Of a stretch of 6,439 nucleotides of DNA, positions 1 through 5,982 are shown piece after piece. Each line of letters opens with the position of its first letter. Position 1 is the first letter of the stretch. A program made the position numbers and the translations under genes. Source of the DNA: Oscillospiraceae bacterium (GTDB lineage Bacteria > Bacillota > Clostridia > Oscillospirales > Acutalibacteraceae); NCBI GenBank assembly GCA_003505905.1, contig DNXM01000146.1, forward strand, positions 1 to 6,439. The letters run 5' to 3'. Under the pieces are notes generated by a model. That model made no database searches. It saw nothing but the letters and a program-made list of their open reading frames with translations, and was not told where the DNA came from.

Positions 1-565
1 CAGGCTTAATCTTTTTGTTGTATGCGCCAAACGCAAGCGTATTGATAAAATCGCTGTGATAATGCGAACCCTTGCTGTGAGCAACGGCATCCGCCAACCA
101 TATGGCAATGCCTGCCGCCGGATTTGCTCCGCTCGTGCCGCAATAGATGGCGCCCGAAAGATTTCCGCTGTGAAGCATCGTGTAGGCACGGGCAACGAAA
201 GAACCCATACTGTGACCGAAGAAAATCATCGGTTTCCCGGGAAATTCGCTTGCCGCCAACCGGTTCACGGAAAGGCAGTCGTCAATCAGCGTACGCCAGC
301 CCTTCTCCAAGCCGAAAAAGCCAAGCTCCGTATCCTCCTTGACGGATTTTCCGTGACCGACATGGTCATGAATGTAAACCGCATAACCGTTGGAAGCCAA
401 AAATGCACAAAACTCATCATAGCGTTCAATGTGTTCTGCCATGCCGTGGGCAATTTGAAAAACCGCCTTTGCGTTGGCACGCACCATCGGCGTATAAACC
501 TTGCCGACAATTTCGGTTCCCTTTAATTCGGACGGCAGCGTGAACGAATAGGTGTCAATTTTCAC
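1..565 (-). CDS. Alpha/beta hydrolase, monoacylglycerol lipase / lysophospholipase-like (partial, C-terminus off the left edge)
   Basis: The frame is open from a GTG at 565-563 to the window edge and gives the first 188 residues. A strong AGGAGGA ribosome site ends 7 nt before the GTG, which fixes the start. The protein resembles the Hydrolase_4 / S33 group (monoacylglycerol lipases, lysophospholipases). It has an oxyanion-hole HGMAEH stretch near residues 40-45, then the family-typical ERYDEF and a DHVGHGKS stretch near residues 67-74. The nucleophile elbow is GHSMG at 117-121, with Ser119 as the predicted catalytic serine. The catalytic Asp and His would lie in the missing part. No signal peptide is seen, so it should be cytoplasmic. 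The gene starts 19 nt after the stop of the sialidase-like gene and is probably co-transcribed with it. Family membership is solid; the substrate (lipid ester, glycan ester or other) is unknown. Confidence 0.9.
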   Translation of the reverse strand, partial: MKIDTYSFTLPSELKGTEIVGKVYTPMVRANAKAVFQIAHGMAEHIERYDEFCAFLASNGYAVYIHDHVGHGKSVKEDTELGFFGLEKGWRTLIDDCLSVNRLAASEFPGKPMIFFGHSMGSFVARAYTMLHSGNLSGAIYCGTSGANPAAGIAIWLADAVAHSKGSHYHSDFINTLAFGAYNKKIKP

Positions 566-584
566 AATTCATCCTCCTTTTTGT

Positions 585-1556
585 TCAGTCCGAAGCCTTG
601 ATTTTAGCAAAGCAGATTTTTTTGCGATTCCATGTGTAAGTGATGAGCAATTCCTTTCCGTTGCTGACGATTGCTGGATACGAATACTCACCCGGCATAC
701 TTTCCAGCACCGCACCCATATCCCAGGTCAAACCGTTATCCTCGGAGCACACCACCGTCAGCGGTGTGCGCTCACCCCAATTCTTGCGAACGGGGTTGCT
801 GACCAAAAACAGTCTTCCGTCCTGCGTGCGAACAACATCCAAACCGCTGTTGTTGTTGAAAAGACCCGTTTTGTAGGCAGGTGACCAGGTTGAGCCGTAA
901 TCCTCGGAATCCGCACGGTAAATAAAGCACCGGTCACTGCGCACAAGCATATGCACCTTCCCCGGTTCGGATTCCCAAAGAGAAGGCTGGATCATGCCGA
1001 CCGTTTTACGATAACGGGTCGGACGCTCCACAAAATCGGTGCGGTTCCACGATTTCAAATCGTCATCGGAATAGTCGATGAAGCAACGCCAATCATGATC
1101 CTGCTCGGTGGAGGACGGCGCCAAAATGCGACCGTTTGACAGGCGAATTGCCTTGTTTTTCACGGGACCTCTGCCACCCGTTGTGTCGCCCGGAACAAGC
1201 TCCTGCGGAGCAGACCAAGTCAAGCCGCAGTCATTTGACTCAACAAAATAGGTTTGCCAAAATGCAATTTTTTTGCCGACTTTGAAAAACAAAACCACCG
1301 TATCCTCGTCCTTTTGAAACAGAACCGGGTTCCAATGCGGAACTTCTTTGTCGGCGGAAATGCAAATCGGCTTTGACCATTTACCCAAAGCACGGCGTGC
1401 AAACCAAATATCCACATCGTCCTTGCCCTCACCCGTGCCGCCGAACCAAGCCGCACCGATTGCACCGTCCTTCAACGCCAAAACGGTTGACGCATGGCAT
1501 GACGGTGTCGGACAATTTTTGTCGATGATAAACTCCTTCGTAATATCAAGCTTCAC
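585..1556 (-). CDS. Sialidase-like Asp-box (BNR) beta-propeller protein, cytoplasmic
   Basis: The protein has 323 residues from a GTG start; GGAGG lies 8 nt upstream. Three good Asp boxes (S-x-D-x-G-x-T-W) are visible at residues 107-114, 217-224 and 271-278. A degenerate one is at 163-170 (SDDDLKSW). These mark a six-bladed sialidase-type propeller. The N-terminal CHAST (20-24) and WFGGTGEG (37-44) stretches, and GLDVVRTQDGRL and YSYPAIV further on, match the BNR_2 branch usually annotated as sialidase or neuraminidase. No signal peptide, lipobox or anchor is present, so it acts inside the cell if it is an enzyme. The N-terminal FRIP motif (Arg-Ile-Pro) of classical GH33 exo-sialidases is not seen, so sialic acid hydrolysis is not secure. 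Another glycan or uronate substrate is possible. It is the first gene of a pair with the downstream alpha/beta hydrolase, and no sialic acid catabolic gene is nearby. Confidence 0.85.
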   Translation of the reverse strand: MKLDITKEFIIDKNCPTPSCHASTVLALKDGAIGAAWFGGTGEGKDDVDIWFARRALGKWSKPICISADKEVPHWNPVLFQKDEDTVVLFFKVGKKIAFWQTYFVESNDCGLTWSAPQELVPGDTTGGRGPVKNKAIRLSNGRILAPSSTEQDHDWRCFIDYSDDDLKSWNRTDFVERPTRYRKTVGMIQPSLWESEPGKVHMLVRSDRCFIYRADSEDYGSTWSPAYKTGLFNNNSGLDVVRTQDGRLFLVSNPVRKNWGERTPLTVVCSEDNGLTWDMGAVLESMPGEYSYPAIVSNGKELLITYTWNRKKICFAKIKASD

Positions 1557-1587
1557 AGTTCAATCCTCCTTCGATGCAATTGTCTAT

Positions 1588-1616
1588 ATCATAACAAAAT
1601 AAGTATCGAATTGCAA
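1588..1616 (-). promoter_or_regulatory. Sigma-A-type promoter for the sialidase-like gene
   Basis: Read on the minus strand, TTGCAA (1616-1611) is followed after exactly 17 bp by TATGAT (1593-1588). A TG one base before the -10 makes it an extended -10. Transcription would start near 1581, giving a leader of about 25 nt that carries the AGGAGG ribosome site. Position and spacing fit well; the start itself is inferred. Confidence 0.75.
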
Positions 1617-1645
1617 GCATTTTACAAAATCGAAAAGCATAAGAT
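1617..1645 (+). promoter_or_regulatory. Possible sigma-E-like (sporulation, mother cell) promoter for the flippase gene
   Basis: GCATTTT (1617-1623), 14 bp, then CATAAGAT (1638-1645). From memory, the Bacillus subtilis sigma-E consensus is about KMATATT-N14/15-CATACAnT. This matches 6 of 7 specified -35 positions and 5 of 7 specified -10 positions. No convincing sigma-A promoter was found in front of this gene, and spoVB in B. subtilis is a sigma-E gene. A match of this quality can arise by chance in AT-rich DNA, so this is a candidate only. Confidence 0.4.
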
Positions 1646-1685
1646 TTTCTTACGAAAACGCCGAATTAACGGAGGAAAATCGACC

Positions 1686-3215
1686 ATGCGAAACGCAAAA
1701 CTGCTGATGTTTAACACCATCATTCTCACCGGCTCCGGCTTTTTGATGCGAACCGTCGGTGTTGCGTTTAATGTTTACCTAACCAACCGAATCGGTGCGG
1801 CGGGAATCGGGTTGTTTGAGCTGATTATGGCGGTTTACGGGTTAACCGTCACCTTTGCCGTGGCGGGAATTCGCCTTGGTGCAACCCGATTGGTCACCGA
1901 TGCGTTGGGGAACAGCAAAGCCGACCCATCTTCCTCGGTGCTGACCTGTATCCGCTACGGAGTCGTCACCGGCTGTGCCGCAGCGCTCGGATTATACTAC
2001 ACCTCGGGGTTTATCGCCGAACATTGGATTGCACAGGAAACAGCCGTTGAAGCGCTCCGCATTTTGTCGGTCAGTTTGCCGTTCGTCGCCGTTTCCGCCG
2101 CACTCAACGGTTATTTCACCGCACGCAAAACGCTGTTGAAATATGCCGGTATTCAGTTGCTTGAACAATTGACGAAGGTTGTTGCCACCGTTTTTGCACT
2201 GCGTCGCCTGCGTGAGGGCAACATCAGTCAGGCTTGTGCGTGCATCAGCTTCGGCATGAGCTTGAGCGAATGCGTTTCCTGCACGCTTTCTCTGTCGGTT
2301 TGCCGACTGGATCGCCGAAAATTCAAGGGCTTGGAAAAAGGAAACTTCGGGTTAAAGTCACTCCTGCCGATTGCCTTGCCCGATGCAATCGGGTCGGGAA
2401 TGCGTTCGGTTTTGCTGACCGTCGAGCATCTGCTCATCCCAATCGGCTTTCGCAAATCCGGGCAAAGCACCGAACAGGCAATGGATTTATACGGTGAAAT
2501 TCACGGCATGGCACTGCCGATTATCCTCTATCCTGCCGCCGTGCTGCAAGCACTGTCGGGATTATTGATTCCGGAATTAGCCGACCGCCGCAATAAAGGA
2601 AAGCAGGAGCAAATTGATTTCACCGTGTGCCTGTGCCTGCGGTTGACCGTTCTTTTCTCGCTCGGCTGTGCTTGCTTTCTGTTCTTTTTTTCCGACGATG
2701 TTTCTCGCTGCGTTTATTCGGATTCTTCCCCGTCTTTTTTCATTCGGCTGCTCAGTCTGCTCATGCCCGTAATGTATTTGGACACGATGGTGGACGGTAT
2801 GCTCAAGGGCTTAAACGAGCAGTTCGCCTCCATGCGTTACAACATTATTGATTCCTCGCTGTGTGTGCTTCTTGTGTACATATTGTTGCCGAAATACGCC
2901 GTCAAAGGCTATCTTGTCATTATGTTTTTGAGTGAGATTATGAACTTTTCCTTCAGCTTTCATCGGTTGACCACCGCCTGCACCGTTCGGGTGCGTTGGT
3001 TTGCCGATTTAGGCAAGCCGCTCTTGGCTTCTGTCGGAAGCATGGCGGCGGTTCAATGCGGAAAGCTGTTTTTCGGAATGGATGCGCTGACCGGCAAAAC
3101 ACAGCTGTTTCTGCTCGTTGTGATTGCATCGGCTGTTTTTGTTGCAGTCACCCTCGGATTGGGCTATTTTAACAGCAGAGAAAAAGAAATGCTAAAAAAA
3201 CTTTTTGTGCACTAA
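1686..3215 (+). CDS. SpoVB-like MOP-superfamily flippase (stage V sporulation protein B / polysaccharide biosynthesis family)
   Basis: This is a 509-residue polytopic membrane protein with about 13-14 hydrophobic segments along its whole length. That size and layout fit the SpoVB/MurJ-type branch of the MOP exporter superfamily (B. subtilis SpoVB is about 518 residues). Family-typical stretches are RIGAAGIGLFEL at residues 35-46 just after TM1, GMALPIILYPAAVLQAL in the middle, and Y-L-D..DGMLKGLNEQ at 364-379. Such proteins move lipid-linked glycan precursors across the cytoplasmic membrane; SpoVB serves spore cortex peptidoglycan synthesis. The ATG at 1686 is chosen because GGAGGA (1671-1676) lies 9 nt upstream and the hydrophobic N-terminus begins right there. 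An in-frame upstream TTG at 1611 has no ribosome site. The gene is divergent from the sialidase-like gene, and the next gene has its own promoter. It could also be a vegetative polysaccharide flippase rather than a sporulation one. Confidence 0.88.
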   Translation: MRNAKLLMFNTIILTGSGFLMRTVGVAFNVYLTNRIGAAGIGLFELIMAVYGLTVTFAVAGIRLGATRLVTDALGNSKADPSSSVLTCIRYGVVTGCAAALGLYYTSGFIAEHWIAQETAVEALRILSVSLPFVAVSAALNGYFTARKTLLKYAGIQLLEQLTKVVATVFALRRLREGNISQACACISFGMSLSECVSCTLSLSVCRLDRRKFKGLEKGNFGLKSLLPIALPDAIGSGMRSVLLTVEHLLIPIGFRKSGQSTEQAMDLYGEIHGMALPIILYPAAVLQALSGLLIPELADRRNKGKQEQIDFTVCLCLRLTVLFSLGCACFLFFFSDDVSRCVYSDSSPSFFIRLLSLLMPVMYLDTMVDGMLKGLNEQFASMRYNIIDSSLCVLLVYILLPKYAVKGYLVIMFLSEIMNFSFSFHRLTTACTVRVRWFADLGKPLLASVGSMAAVQCGKLFFGMDALTGKTQLFLLVVIASAVFVAVTLGLGYFNSREKEMLKKLFVH

Positions 3216-3230
3216 AATTGCGGATTTCTC

Positions 3231-3259
3231 TTGACGAAGGCGTTGCGAAAAGATATGAT
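3231..3259 (+). promoter_or_regulatory. Sigma-A-type promoter for the cation efflux gene
   Basis: TTGACG (3231-3236), 17 bp, TATGAT (3254-3259): five of six matches in each element with optimal spacing. The predicted start near 3266 leaves a leader of only about 29 nt, too short to hold a metal riboswitch. No terminator-like hairpin separates it from the flippase gene, so some read-through is possible. Confidence 0.8.
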
Positions 3260-3294
3260 GTAGTTCAATCGAAAAGGAAAGTGAGTGACACATC

Positions 3295-4461
3295 ATGTCA
3301 CAGATTTTAATTCGTCTGTTTATCAAGGATTATCGGGATACGGGCAATGTCAAGGTGCGTGCCCGATACGGCATTCTCAGCGGCATTGTCGGTATCATCC
3401 TCAATTTAATTTTGTCGGGCGTAAAACTGCTTATCGGCACACTCTCCAACAGCATCTCCATCACCGCCGATGCACTGAACAATTTGTCCGATGCGGGCAA
3501 TTCCTGCATTTCCGTTCTCGGCTTCCGAATGTCCTCAAAGCCTGCGGATGAAGAACATCCCTACGGCCACGGGCGCATTGAATATTTGGCAGGCATGGGC
3601 GTTTCTGTTGTGATTATGTTTATGGGCTTTGAACTAATCAAAAGCTCCGTTGAAAAAATCATTCACCCCGAAACGCCTGAATTTTCTTGGGCATCGGTGC
3701 TTGTTCTGCTGATTTCCATCGGCGGAAAGGTTTGGCTTGCGTTCTTCAACCGTGCCATCGGCAAGCGCATCCATTCCGGCACAATCAACGCCGTTGTAAT
3801 GGACAGCCTCAGCGATGTTGCTGCCACCTCCTTCACCATTCTTGCGCTCTTCCTTTCCCGCCGTTTTTCGCTTCCGTTTGACGGAATTTTCGGCATTGTC
3901 GTTGCGGGATTTGTCTTTTTTGCGGGCTTCAGCGTGTTTCGTGATACGCTGGCTCCCCTGCTCGGTCAACCGCCGACGGAAGAATTTGTGAAAACGATTG
4001 AAGACAAAATCATGTCGTATGAGGGTATTCTCGGGGTGCACGACCTAATTGTTCACGATTACGGTCCGAACCGTTGCTTTATCAGCGCCCACGCCGAGGT
4101 TTCGGCAAGCACCGATATCATGGAAAGCCACGACTTAATGGATGTGATTGAGCGTGACATTCACACGGATTTGGGGCTGAATATTACCCTGCACATGGAC
4201 CCGATTGTGACTGACGATGAAAAGGTAACCGAGGCCAAACAGTTGGCAGAGGAAATCATCGCCGAAATCGACCCCAACCTCTCTCTGCACGATTTTCGCA
4301 TGGTTTCGGGACCGCACCACACCAATTTGATTTTTGATGTTGTCGTACCGTTTTCACTGAAAATCAACGACCATGAGCTGCTCGAACAAATCAATCAAAA
4401 GCTATCCGAACGAAAAGAAAATTATTTTTCCGTTATCACAATTGACCGCAGTTATCGCTGA
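3295..4461 (+). CDS. Cation diffusion facilitator (CDF) family efflux transporter, probably Mn/Fe type
   Basis: The protein has 388 residues and should export divalent metal across the cytoplasmic membrane by proton antiport, as known CDF dimers do. The six-helix transport domain spans roughly residues 25-220. TM2 carries NNLSDAG, giving Asn62 and Asp66; TM5 carries MDSLSD, giving Asp170 and Asp174. The site is thus Asn-Asp/Asp-Asp instead of the His-containing zinc sites. The cytosolic loop has the conserved HPYGHGRIE (88-96). A C-terminal domain (about 225-304) keeps His249, His279, His300 and Asp302, which line up with metal ligands of E. coli YiiP. A second, similar domain follows at about 318-387. 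The ATG at 3295 gives the N-terminus usual for clostridial members (KDYRDTGNVKVRARYG). Its ribosome site, AAGGAAAGTGAG, is only moderate. The gene is monocistronic as far as the promoters show. Metal specificity is inference. Confidence 0.93.
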   Translation: MSQILIRLFIKDYRDTGNVKVRARYGILSGIVGIILNLILSGVKLLIGTLSNSISITADALNNLSDAGNSCISVLGFRMSSKPADEEHPYGHGRIEYLAGMGVSVVIMFMGFELIKSSVEKIIHPETPEFSWASVLVLLISIGGKVWLAFFNRAIGKRIHSGTINAVVMDSLSDVAATSFTILALFLSRRFSLPFDGIFGIVVAGFVFFAGFSVFRDTLAPLLGQPPTEEFVKTIEDKIMSYEGILGVHDLIVHDYGPNRCFISAHAEVSASTDIMESHDLMDVIERDIHTDLGLNITLHMDPIVTDDEKVTEAKQLAEEIIAEIDPNLSLHDFRMVSGPHHTNLIFDVVVPFSLKINDHELLEQINQKLSERKENYFSVITIDRSYR

Positions 4462-4504
4462 ATTCGCATTTTCTTGTTATTTTCACTAAAACCTTGCAAA
4501 ATTT

Positions 4505-4520
4505 ACCAAAATTATTTGGT
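4505..4520. repeat. Short inverted repeat upstream of the prs promoter
   Basis: ACCAAA-ATTA-TTTGGT is a perfect 6-bp dyad with a 4-nt centre, lying 22 nt before the -35 element. No T-run follows on the plus strand, so it is a poor terminator for the transporter gene. It could be an operator half-site pair or chance. Confidence 0.3.
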
Positions 4521-4541
4521 GTCGAAAATCTGCTAATCCTG

Positions 4542-4570
4542 TTTACAAATCCCAATTTCTTCGGTAAAAT
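4542..4570 (+). promoter_or_regulatory. Sigma-A-type promoter for prs
   Basis: TTTACA (4542-4547), 17 bp, TAAAAT (4565-4570): five of six matches in each element. Transcription would start near 4577, giving a leader of about 44 nt. The leader contains a TCGG/CCGA dyad and a PurBox-like sequence (4583-4595). Confidence 0.78.
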
Positions 4571-4620
4571 AGTCATATCGGTTTATCCGAATAATAAAGA
4601 AACGGAGAACGGTAAAAACG

Positions 4621-5802
4621 ATGGCAGGATTTGATGCAAATTTTCAAACCATTCCTCATGCCCAGCTCGGCATTATTGCTTTGCCCGGCTGTGAAGACCT
4701 TGCAAAAAAAATTGACTGGTACTTGACTGCTTGGAGATCGGAACGCTTGGACGAGCACAAGGATTCTCTTTCTTTTTTGGGTTATGAGCGCTCCTCCTAC
4801 CTGATTGATGTGCGTTTCCCCCGATTCGGTACAGGTGAAGGCAAAGCCACCATCCGTGAAACGGTTCGCGGCTACGATATCTTCATCGTTTGCGACTGCT
4901 TCAACTACGGTGTTACTTATGAAATGTACGGCATGGATGTTCCCATGAGCCCGGACGAGCACTTCGCCAACCTCAAGCGTGCAATCAGCGCCGTGGGCGG
5001 CAAGGCAAGACGCATCACGGTCATTATGCCGATGCTGTACGAGGGCAGACAGCACAAGCGTTCTTCGAGAGAATCGCTCGACTGCGCCAATATGCTGCAG
5101 GAGCTTTGCCGTGACATGGGTGTGGATAACATCATCACCTTTGATGCGCATGACCCCAGAGTGCAAAATGCCATTCCGCTCAGCGGTTTTGAAAGCGTTC
5201 AGCCGGTTTACCAAATGATTAAAGCTCTCACCCGTACCATCGAAGACCTTCACTTTGATAAAGACCACTTGATGGTGATTTCCCCCGACGAAGGCGGCAT
5301 GGGACGCTGTATTTACTACTCCACCGTGCTTGAGGTTGAGCTTGGTATGTTCTACAAGCGCCGTGATTATTCCCGCATTGTCAACGGACGCAATCCAATC
5401 ATTGCGCACGAGTTTCTCGGCACGAATGTTGAGGGTAAGGATGTTATTATTGTTGACGATATGATTTCTTCGGGTGAGTCCATGATTGAGGTTGCGGGCA
5501 AGCTCAAGGATTTGAACGCTAACCGCATCTTTATTTGCAGCAGCTTCGGCTTGTTCTGCAACGGTCTTGACACCTTTGACGAGGCATACGAAAAGGGCAT
5601 GATTGACCATGTGTTCACCACCAACCTCATCTATCGCACCCCCGAGCTTCTTTCCAGAAAATGGTACACGGAAGTGGATATGTCCAAGTACATTTCCTAC
5701 ATCATCGACACTCTCAACCACGATATGTCCGTCAGCCATTTGCTTGACCCTGCCGACCGCATCAAAAACCTTCTCATCAAAAAAGGCTATCGTTCCGAAT
5801 AA
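4621..5802 (+). CDS. prs: Ribose-phosphate pyrophosphokinase (PRPP synthetase), long clostridial form
   Basis: This enzyme would make PRPP from ribose 5-phosphate and ATP for purine, pyrimidine, NAD, His and Trp synthesis in the cytoplasm. It is 393 residues against about 315 for the classical enzyme. The landmarks are all present but divergent. YEGRQHKRSSRE (140-151) stands for the ATP-binding RQDRK region. FDAHDPR (174-180) stands for the metal-binding DLHA motif. SPDEGG (221-226) stands for SPDAGG. KRRDY (246-250) is the catalytic flexible-loop start. VDDMISSGES (278-287) is the PRPP loop, usually VDDMIDTAGT. The N-terminus (LGIIALPGCEDLAKKIDWYL) matches the long clostridial type and supports the ATG at 4621. 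The ribosome site GGAG lies 13 nt upstream, somewhat far. The gene has its own promoter and ends in an intrinsic terminator, so it is probably a single-gene unit. Confidence 0.93.
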   Translation: MAGFDANFQTIPHAQLGIIALPGCEDLAKKIDWYLTAWRSERLDEHKDSLSFLGYERSSYLIDVRFPRFGTGEGKATIRETVRGYDIFIVCDCFNYGVTYEMYGMDVPMSPDEHFANLKRAISAVGGKARRITVIMPMLYEGRQHKRSSRESLDCANMLQELCRDMGVDNIITFDAHDPRVQNAIPLSGFESVQPVYQMIKALTRTIEDLHFDKDHLMVISPDEGGMGRCIYYSTVLEVELGMFYKRRDYSRIVNGRNPIIAHEFLGTNVEGKDVIIVDDMISSGESMIEVAGKLKDLNANRIFICSSFGLFCNGLDTFDEAYEKGMIDHVFTTNLIYRTPELLSRKWYTEVDMSKYISYIIDTLNHDMSVSHLLDPADRIKNLLIKKGYRSE

Positions 5803-5813
5803 ATGCAGGATTG

Positions 5814-5846
5814 CTGCCGAAAGTTTTGCGCTTTCGGCAGTTTTTT
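5814..5846 (+). terminator. Intrinsic terminator of prs
   Basis: A perfect 10-bp stem (CTGCCGAAAG at 5814-5823 with CTTTCGGCAG at 5831-5840), a 7-nt loop, then six T at 5841-5846. It begins 11 nt after the prs stop codon. The opposite strand lacks a T-run, so it works for plus-strand transcription only. Confidence 0.95.
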
Positions 5847-5847
5847 G

Positions 5848-5876
5848 TTGACAAATGCAGAAAAAGCCGTTATAAT
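5848..5876 (+). promoter_or_regulatory. Perfect consensus sigma-A promoter for the perR-like gene
   Basis: TTGACA (5848-5853), exactly 17 bp, TATAAT (5871-5876). Both hexamers are perfect. The -35 begins one base after the T-run of the prs terminator, so the downstream unit is insulated from prs. The start is predicted near 5883, about 100 nt before the ATG. Such a strong promoter suits a unit held down by a repressor. Confidence 0.92.
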
Positions 5877-5879
5877 AAC

Positions 5880-5898
5880 AGTAATGATTCTCGATATT
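5880..5898 (+). promoter_or_regulatory. Fur/PerR-box-like operator at the perR start site
   Basis: The 19 bases match the classical Fur box (GATAATGATTATCATTATC) at 13 of 19 positions, including an unbroken TAATGATT core at 5882-5889. The site begins 3 nt after the -10 and covers the predicted start, so bound repressor would block transcription. The -10 region itself (TTATAAT at 5870-5876) also resembles a PerR half-site. Autoregulation is known for PerR in B. subtilis; binding here is inferred. Confidence 0.5.
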
Positions 5899-5982
5899 GC
5901 TTTCAAAATCCGCAGAAAGGCAGGATACCGAGCGCAAAAGAAAGACCATTGTTTGTGCAAAAGATGTATCTGATTTGACAAT

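Noticed and set aside
56..526. Open frame of 156 codons on the plus strand.
   Set aside because: Antisense to the alpha/beta hydrolase, whose GHSMG elbow and ribosome site are clear. The plus-strand translation has no family features.
1611..1685. Extension of the flippase to an in-frame TTG at 1611.
   Set aside because: No ribosome site there. The added residues are basic and not family-like, and GGAGGA sits 9 nt before the ATG at 1686.
3260..3294. Manganese riboswitch (yybP-ykoY) ahead of the CDF gene.
   Set aside because: The predicted leader is only about 29 nt, far too short for that element.
3285..3551. Plus-strand frame overlapping the start of the CDF gene.
   Set aside because: It overlaps the CDF gene in another frame and has no domain. 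The CDF frame carries conserved transporter motifs.
4462..4541. Intrinsic terminator after the CDF gene.
   Set aside because: The only dyad (4505-4520) has a 6-bp AT-rich stem and no following T-run.
5953..5982. Earlier in-frame start for perR (TTG at 5953 or ATG at 5884).
   Set aside because: An in-frame TGA at 5971-5973 blocks both, and the encoded upstream residues do not resemble the missing PerR N-terminus.
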